Positions 58,856-64,000 of a stretch of DNA of 64,000 bases are shown here, in pieces. A program made the position numbers and the translations under genes. The DNA lies in NCBI GenBank assembly GCA_023382535.1, contig JAHDWA010000032.1:47371-111370 (forward strand), written 5' to 3'. How positions within the stretch are numbered: the stretch's first letter is position 1; every line of letters starts with the position of its first letter. Under the pieces are notes generated by a model. It was not told the DNA's origin. It was given only the letters and a program-made list of their open reading frames with translations, and searched no databases. The DNA comes from Anaerolineae bacterium. Lineage in GTDB: Bacteria > Chloroflexota > Anaerolineae > 4572-78 > J111.

Positions 58856-61800
58856 ATGAAACTCCGTGACCACGCCTTCAAAATCTTCTACAGCGCCGCC
58901 GACGACCGGCTGCACGATTTCTACATTCGGGCCCTGTCGGCTTCTGTCCGGTACGACCGCAGCGCCGGTTTCTTCAGCAGCAGCGCCCTGGCCATTGCCG
59001 CGGCCGGCGTGGCTCGCCTTATCCAAAACAGTGGCAAAATGCGCTTGCTGGTCGGGGCGCAGCTCAGCCCGCAGGATGTGGCGGCGATTGAGCAGGGCCA
59101 CGACTTGCGGCAGACCGTCGCCAGTCGGCTGCTGGAACGCTTCCACGATCCTGTCGACGCCCTGCAACAGCAGCGCCTCAAGGTACTGGCCTGGATGATT
59201 GCCGACGGCACGCTGGAGATTAAAGTCGTCCTGCCCACCGACGCCTATGGTCGCCCCCTGCCTGCCGAGGCCGCCGCGCCCTACTTCCACGCCAAGTCCG
59301 GCATCTTTACCGACGCGCAGGGCGACCAGGTGGCCTTTAATGGCAGCGTCAACGAGTCGGAAACGGCCTGGCAACACAACTACGAAGATTTCGCCGTCTT
59401 CACCTCCTGGAACAGCTCCCCAGCGCACCTGGCCGAAATTCAAAAACGCTTTGAGCGGCTGTGGCAGGGGCAGGAACCAAACTGGCTGGCGATGGACATC
59501 CCCGAAGCCGCCCGGCAAAAGCTGCTGAAATATCGGCCCGGTGTCGCTCCCACCCGCGACCCATTGGAGCGCCAGCCGGAGCCAACCCTCGGCGAAACTG
59601 TCAAAGGTTTCACGACAGCCCTGGATCGGCAGTGCGAGCGAGCCGTACTGAACTATCTACACGATGCGCCTCACCTGCTCAACAGCCAGTGGCTGGGCGC
59701 GGCCACCAGTGCCATCACCCCCTGGCCGCATCAGGCCCAGGTGGCTGGGGCTATCGTCAGTCGCTTCCCGGAACGCTTTCTCTTGTGCGACGAGGTCGGC
59801 CTGGGCAAAACCATCGAAGCCGGCCTGGCTCTGCGCCAGTTGCTCCTGTCCGGCTATGTCCGCCGCGCCCTGATCCTGGCCCCCAAGTCGGTCTGCCGCC
59901 AATGGCAGGAAGAATTGTACGAAAAGTTTGCTCTCAATCTGCCCTTCTTCGACGGTCACGTTTTCCGCGACGTATTCGGCCAGGAAACCATCCCTACCAC
60001 GTCCAATCCCTGGGATGCCGCCGAGGTCTTTATCGCCTCCAGCCAACTGGCCAAGCGGCGCGAACGGCAGCAGGAACTATTGGCGGCCCGGCCCTGGGAT
60101 GCCATTTTCGTGGACGAGGCTCACCACGCCCGGCGCAAGGATTTTCTTAACCAGCGCCTGCGCCGGCCCAATCGTCTGCTGGAACTGTTAGAGGGCCGGG
60201 AGGGCCAGCGAGGACTGAAAGAGCGCACCCAGAGCCTGATGTTGATGACGGCCACCCCCATGCAAGTTCATCCGGTCGAAGTTTGGGACTTACTGCGCGT
60301 CCTGGGACTGGGCGGGCGATGGGGGGCCAGCGACCAGCACTTTCTGCGCTTTTTCCGGGAGCTGCGCCAGCCCTTTGACAGCGCCGATTGGCCCTTTGTC
60401 CTAGCCATGGTGCGCGACTACCTGGAGACCGGTGGGGAACTCGACCCGGCGTTAGTCCGCCAAGCCCAGACCCGGCTGGGGTTGGTCGAATGGGAGCAGT
60501 TGAAAGGCTGGTTTACCCCGACCGGCCAGCCGGAGTACGCTTCTTCCGTGGCTTCACTTAAACAGTTGTCCAAGCCGGCCCGGGCTGCCACCGTCGAGTT
60601 AGCCCGTCACCATACGCCGCTCCGCCGCTACCTTTTCCGTCACACCCGCCGCCTGCTGCGGGATTACGTCAAACGGGGGCTGCTGCGGGCCACCGTTCCC
60701 CGCCGCGACCCGCAGCCGGTCTGGATCGCCTTACGGCCCGAAGAGCAGGAACTTTACCGCCGCATCGAGGAGTATGTCTCCCAGTTTTATCAAAAGTACG
60801 AGCAGGAGCGCAAGGGCCTCGGTTTTATTATGACGGTCTATCGTCGCCGTTTGACCAGTAGCTTCTACGCTGTACGCTGCAGCCTGGAGCGCCGGCTCAC
60901 TTTTCTGCGCGGTCAGACGCCGCCCAACCCGACCGCCGGCGCTGATGACGACGACCTGGAACAGGACGACCTGCTCACCGACATCGCCGAAGAGCTGGCC
61001 GACGAAGCCAATCGCAGCCGCTTTCGGGATGAGATCGAGTATGTTGAAGATTTCCTGGCCAGCCTCCACCAGCTCGGCGGCAACGACTCCAAGGTCGAGC
61101 GGCTGCTGGCCGACCTAGAGCAGATGTTTAAACAGCACGAAACCGTACTCATCTTTACCCAGTATACCGATACGATGGATTTTCTCCGCCAGCAGTTGCG
61201 CCAGGTGTATGGCAGCCAGGTGGCCTGTTACAGCGGGCGGGGCGGCGAGGTCTGGAACGGCCTGGCCTGGGTTTCAACCTCCAAGGAAGAAATCAAAAAT
61301 GACTTTCGTCGCGGCGAAACCCTCAAGATTTTGCTTTGCACCGAAGCCGCCAGCGAAGGCTTGAACCTGCAAACCTGTGGGGTGCTCTTTAACTACGATA
61401 TGCCCTGGAACCCCATGCGGGTGGAGCAGCGGATTGGCCGCATTGACCGGATTGGCGGCCAGCCGGAGGTCAAAATTCGCCATTATTTTTACGAGAACAC
61501 CGTCGAGGCCAAAATCTACCAGGCCCTGGAAAACCGGATTGGCTGGTTTGAGAATGTGGTCGGCGAATTGCAGCCCATCCTGGCACGGCTCGGCCAGGCC
61601 ATTCAAACGGTAGCTATGACGCCCCAGGCCGGACGGGAGCAGGCGCTGGCACAGGCGCTCAATGAACTGCGCAGCGGACTCGATGATCAGCCCGCCGAGA
61701 CGCTCGATCTAGAACAATACCTTTCGGTTGAGGAAGCCTCAGCCTGGACGACTTCGCCGCTGACCCTTGACGACCTGGAGCGAGTCCTCACCCAAACCTC

Positions 61801-62629
61801 GGCCCTGGTCCAACAGTTCCAACCTCATCCCACCTTTCAACGGGCCTACCTGCTGCAAACCGAGACTGGCCAGGCCGCAGTGACCTTTGACGCCAACTTG
61901 TTTGACGACCATCCCTATACCCTGCGCCTGCTGACCTATGGCAGTGAGCCATTCGCTGCTTTATTGGAGTTTGGTCTGGGGGCGTATGCCCAGGACAAAG
62001 AGGGCAAACAGATTCTACGCTGCCAGGTTGACTCACCCCTGCCGGCGCGGGCTTACTACTGGCTCGAAGCCAAGGAGCAGCCGCAACGGATCAACCATCT
62101 GGCCGACCTGGAAAAGGTTTACGCCGATCAAGCCGGAGGAGTCTGGTCAGACGAAGCAATAACAGCAGCCAAAGCCGACTTCGAGGGTGAGATTTCGACG
62201 CTGCGGCAGCGGCAGGCGCAGGTCGTTGCCGCTCGCCAGCGGGCCGAGCGCCTCGCCTTAGTCGAACAGGCTCGTCAAACGCTGCTGCAGGCGGCTCTGA
62301 TTGAATTGGCCATGGGGCAACAGCCGGATTTGTTTGCCCAGGAAGTGTTACCCATGGCCTTTACCGAAGCCGCCATCACTGGCCTCAAGCGCCACAAATA
62401 CCCCTTTGCTCCCCTGCTCAAGCTCGTCCCCATCGCTGACCTAAGACCCAGCCCTACCGACCCCTTTTATGTCTCCATTCAGGGCCAATCCAAAGAAGCG
62501 CTCAAACGGCAATTCCAGGTGCAGCAAGAGCGAGCTGCTCACCTGGTGAAGTTATTAGTTAACGCACCTACACAGGAGAATTCTATACCAGAGCAAGCTG
62601 ATATGGCAATGAAGATTTCATTCCTATAA
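58856..62629 (+). CDS. PLD-like nuclease fused to SNF2-family helicase
   Basis: 1257 residues. About 1-215 is a phospholipase-D-like nuclease half with the motif YFHAKSGIFTDAQGDQVAFN near 143 and NGSVNESETAW. About 290-860 is a SNF2 ATPase: Walker A LLCDEVGLGKTIEAGLALRQ near 312, DEAH IFVDEAHHARR near 418, MLMTATPMQVH, VLIFTQYTDTMDFLRQQLR near 765 and motif VI NPMRVEQRIGRIDRIGG near 858. A C-terminal helical region follows. PLD-SNF2 helicases accompany DUF1156/DUF499 in anti-phage loci, and also resemble DISARM DrmD-like helicases. It is GC-rich like DUF499 and DUF1156, in contrast to the AT-richer genes just before it, so it belongs to the same core. It probably remodels or cuts foreign DNA. 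Confidence 0.9.
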   Translation: MKLRDHAFKIFYSAADDRLHDFYIRALSASVRYDRSAGFFSSSALAIAAAGVARLIQNSGKMRLLVGAQLSPQDVAAIEQGHDLRQTVASRLLERFHDPVDALQQQRLKVLAWMIADGTLEIKVVLPTDAYGRPLPAEAAAPYFHAKSGIFTDAQGDQVAFNGSVNESETAWQHNYEDFAVFTSWNSSPAHLAEIQKRFERLWQGQEPNWLAMDIPEAARQKLLKYRPGVAPTRDPLERQPEPTLGETVKGFTTALDRQCERAVLNYLHDAPHLLNSQWLGAATSAITPWPHQAQVAGAIVSRFPERFLLCDEVGLGKTIEAGLALRQLLLSGYVRRALILAPKSVCRQWQEELYEKFALNLPFFDGHVFRDVFGQETIPTTSNPWDAAEVFIASSQLAKRRERQQELLAARPWDAIFVDEAHHARRKDFLNQRLRRPNRLLELLEGREGQRGLKERTQSLMLMTATPMQVHPVEVWDLLRVLGLGGRWGASDQHFLRFFRELRQPFDSADWPFVLAMVRDYLETGGELDPALVRQAQTRLGLVEWEQLKGWFTPTGQPEYASSVASLKQLSKPARAATVELARHHTPLRRYLFRHTRRLLRDYVKRGLLRATVPRRDPQPVWIALRPEEQELYRRIEEYVSQFYQKYEQERKGLGFIMTVYRRRLTSSFYAVRCSLERRLTFLRGQTPPNPTAGADDDDLEQDDLLTDIAEELADEANRSRFRDEIEYVEDFLASLHQLGGNDSKVERLLADLEQMFKQHETVLIFTQYTDTMDFLRQQLRQVYGSQVACYSGRGGEVWNGLAWVSTSKEEIKNDFRRGETLKILLCTEAASEGLNLQTCGVLFNYDMPWNPMRVEQRIGRIDRIGGQPEVKIRHYFYENTVEAKIYQALENRIGWFENVVGELQPILARLGQAIQTVAMTPQAGREQALAQALNELRSGLDDQPAETLDLEQYLSVEEASAWTTSPLTLDDLERVLTQTSALVQQFQPHPTFQRAYLLQTETGQAAVTFDANLFDDHPYTLRLLTYGSEPFAALLEFGLGAYAQDKEGKQILRCQVDSPLPARAYYWLEAKEQPQRINHLADLEKVYADQAGGVWSDEAITAAKADFEGEISTLRQRQAQVVAARQRAERLALVEQARQTLLQAALIELAMGQQPDLFAQEVLPMAFTEAAITGLKRHKYPFAPLLKLVPIADLRPSPTDPFYVSIQGQSKEALKRQFQVQQERAAHLVKLLVNAPTQENSIPEQADMAMKISFL

Positions 62630-62685
62630 CTTCTAACCGTCTTCCAAGCCTCTATTGAAATGAATAATAAGGGAGGAAAATACCT

Positions 62686-63501
62686 ATGAGCCTTGAAGTG
62701 GTTGCAACTGAAGGATTTCAAGATCTGCAAGATCATGAGAAAACGGCCTTGCGCTACTTGCAGGAACATATCGCCGGACCGGGCTACCTTATCCCCTCGC
62801 TGATAGTAGCCAAATTGATCTCTAACCGGGAAATTGATGCCATCCTCGTCCTATCTGACGGACTGATCCTCTTAGAACTCAAACATTACCGTAATCGCAC
62901 GATACAAATTGACAGCTTAAGCGCAAAGATGAGGCGCTACAACGATGATGGTTCCGTACAAGAATGGGACAACCCATGTCGTAACCTGGCTTATAGCGCC
63001 AAAGTGCTGTCAGATTTGTTTAAGAAAGCGCAGGTGCAGGCCACTCCTATCTATGGGATGCTAATCTTTACTCATGAGCAACTAGATAAATTAATTGTAC
63101 AAGGTCAGGTTATCCAGGCGATAAAGCGGAGTGTAGGTAAGTTACACCCTCAAAATCCTTACGAACAGAGGGAATACAGTTTACTGGGGGGCGTGGCTGT
63201 GTGCCAGTTACCGGCTGTACCCCAGGCACTTGAGGCGCTCCGCCGGGAACAGAGCAGATCGCCAGTACAATTGAACCTTAGGGAATGTCAACGGTTGAAG
63301 AATGTAATTCTGGGGCAAATGGCCCCACTTCCTCTCGAAGCACGATTACGTATTGGCTCTTATATTGTTGAGCAAGAGTTGGTTACTCCTGAGGAAGATT
63401 ATCGCCTCAAAATTGGTCATCAGGCAGTAACCGATCTGCCGGTGTGGATTAAGGAATATCGGCGTGATATTCTTTCACTCGATCCTGGTGCCGATACTTA
63501 A
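62686..63501 (+). CDS. NERD-domain N-terminal part of a PglW-like kinase
   Basis: 271 residues before a TAA at 63499-63501. The NERD nuclease-like domain is clear: NREIDAILVLSDGLILLELK, VQEWDNPCRNLAYSAKVLSD, GMLIFTHEQLDKLIVQ. It then enters a kinase N-lobe with the ATP-lysine motif LPVWIKEYRRD at the end. RBS GGGAGG precedes the ATG. NERD fused to a Ser/Thr kinase is the layout of PglW in type 2 BREX. The same frame continues after the stop with the kinase C-lobe (see next entry). A sequence error, readthrough or a true break cannot be told apart from sequence alone. Confidence 0.8.
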   Translation: MSLEVVATEGFQDLQDHEKTALRYLQEHIAGPGYLIPSLIVAKLISNREIDAILVLSDGLILLELKHYRNRTIQIDSLSAKMRRYNDDGSVQEWDNPCRNLAYSAKVLSDLFKKAQVQATPIYGMLIFTHEQLDKLIVQGQVIQAIKRSVGKLHPQNPYEQREYSLLGGVAVCQLPAVPQALEALRREQSRSPVQLNLRECQRLKNVILGQMAPLPLEARLRIGSYIVEQELVTPEEDYRLKIGHQAVTDLPVWIKEYRRDILSLDPGADT

Positions 63502-64000
63502 CTGCTCTTACGTGGAGCCGTAGCTTTGAGCAAGCTGGGAGCACACCCTAACCTGGTTACCTACCAAGATTACCACGAAGTAAGCGACCGTATTTACATT
63601 ACCCTCAAACGTGAACCTGGAAATTTTTTAAGGGGGCTTATGGAAATGGGCAGGCTATCCTGGCGCGACCAATTGTTTATTCTATGCGATATCTTACTTG
63701 GGCTGGATCATATTCACAGCCATAAAGAAGGGACACGAACTGCGCTATATCGAGATCTACGCCCGGAGAGCATTTTTGTCACAAAAGAGGGCCGCGCTCA
63801 GTTATTTAACTTCGACTGCACCCGTCTACCCTCGCGGATCACTGTACTCAAACAGGCGCGAGGACGGGCCCAACGCTGGCAAGCCTACGCCTCTTTTGAA
63901 CTCCTCAATGCTCAACAACCGGAGCAGGTAAGTACACCCACAGATGTTCAACTACTGTCATTAAAAACAAAAATAAGGCATTACCGAAGCCAGGCTAGGC
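63502..64000 (+). pseudogene. PglW-like kinase lobe after an in-frame stop (runs off window)
   Basis: The frame of the NERD gene resumes directly after TAA and is open to the window end. It shows an alphaC-like helix LSKLGAHPNLVTYQDYHEVS, FILCDILLGLDHIHSHKEGT, a catalytic-loop equivalent ALYRDLRPESIFVTKEG (HRD read as YRD, Asp kept, 63754-63756) and LFNFDCTRL where DFG is expected (read NFD). The His and DFG changes suggest altered or absent catalysis. No internal start with a ribosome site is clear. If the stop at 63499 is real, the kinase is separated from the NERD domain. Confidence 0.6.

Noticed and set aside
35192..64000. A complete standard BREX or DISARM locus
   Set aside because: No PglZ, PglX, PglY/BrxC, BrxL, DrmA or DrmB protein was found; only BrxD-, BrxHI- and PglW-like parts and a PLD-SNF2 helicase are present.
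1..64000. CRISPR array
   Set aside because: Repeats here are short, irregular and often palindromic or coding; none has evenly spaced unique spacers, and no cas genes are present.

Overview
The window reads as a chromosomal segment of a Chloroflexota bacterium, most likely Anaerolineae-like. The evidence is a large SARP/BTAD-type regulator, two secreted beta-helix proteins that both end in a short hydrophobic YLPxxxx tail, and many purine-rich palindromic or heptameric repeats between and inside genes. Taxonomy is inferred from gene style only. No rRNA, tRNA or CRISPR array was seen.

1-5000: a plus-strand sugar-acid operon: KDG kinase, KDPG aldolase, HpcH/HpaI aldolase, D-2-hydroxyacid dehydrogenase and a YiaK-type 2,3-diketogulonate reductase. 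5000-12600: a 1047-residue SARP-NB-ARC-TPR regulator, convergent with secreted beta-helix proteins, a two-helix membrane protein and a stand-alone cyclic-nucleotide-binding domain. A 47-residue ORF with its own terminator follows. 12592-14714: an intact YifB/ComM AAA ATPase next to a truncated second copy of its C-terminus.

14864-21352: a complete Wadjet operon (jetA-jetB-jetC-jetD, minus strand), which restricts plasmids. 21537-28678 is AT-richer accessory DNA: an unknown 499-residue protein, a frameshifted pseudogene, a Nudix protein, a membrane PLD-like protein, a three-gene HAD/unknown/methyltransferase operon and a 33-residue membrane peptide. Divergent from that operon, 29129-33937 encodes a MerR-GAF-GGDEF-like-TPR regulator, a fusion of an M78 metallopeptidase with a HIGH-type nucleotidyltransferase, and a lone winged-helix protein.

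33960-35100 is an IS1-like insertion sequence with imperfect terminal repeats, an 8-bp target duplication and an A6C frameshift site. It sits just upstream of the promoter of a defence island that fills the rest of the window (35192-64000). The island starts with a promoter and a structured leader ending in a strong terminator. It then encodes a DUF499-type ATPase, an ASCH protein, a Gre-N-like protein, an Hsp70-like ATPase, a zinc-finger pentapeptide protein, three membrane or exported proteins, a DUF1156 adenine methyltransferase, a nuclease-like-TIR-KAP fusion, a coiled-coil protein, two BrxD-like ATPases, a BrxHI-like Lhr helicase, a PLD-SNF2 helicase and a NERD-kinase (PglW-like) gene interrupted by one in-frame stop.

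The helicase, methylase and DUF499 ATPase look like the core called Hma in defence catalogues (from memory). BrxD, BrxHI and PglW-like genes are hallmarks of type 2 BREX, but no PglX, PglY or PglZ is seen. The GC-rich core genes are separated by AT-richer blocks, which suggests a modular hybrid system. This is the strongest candidate for an undescribed system here.
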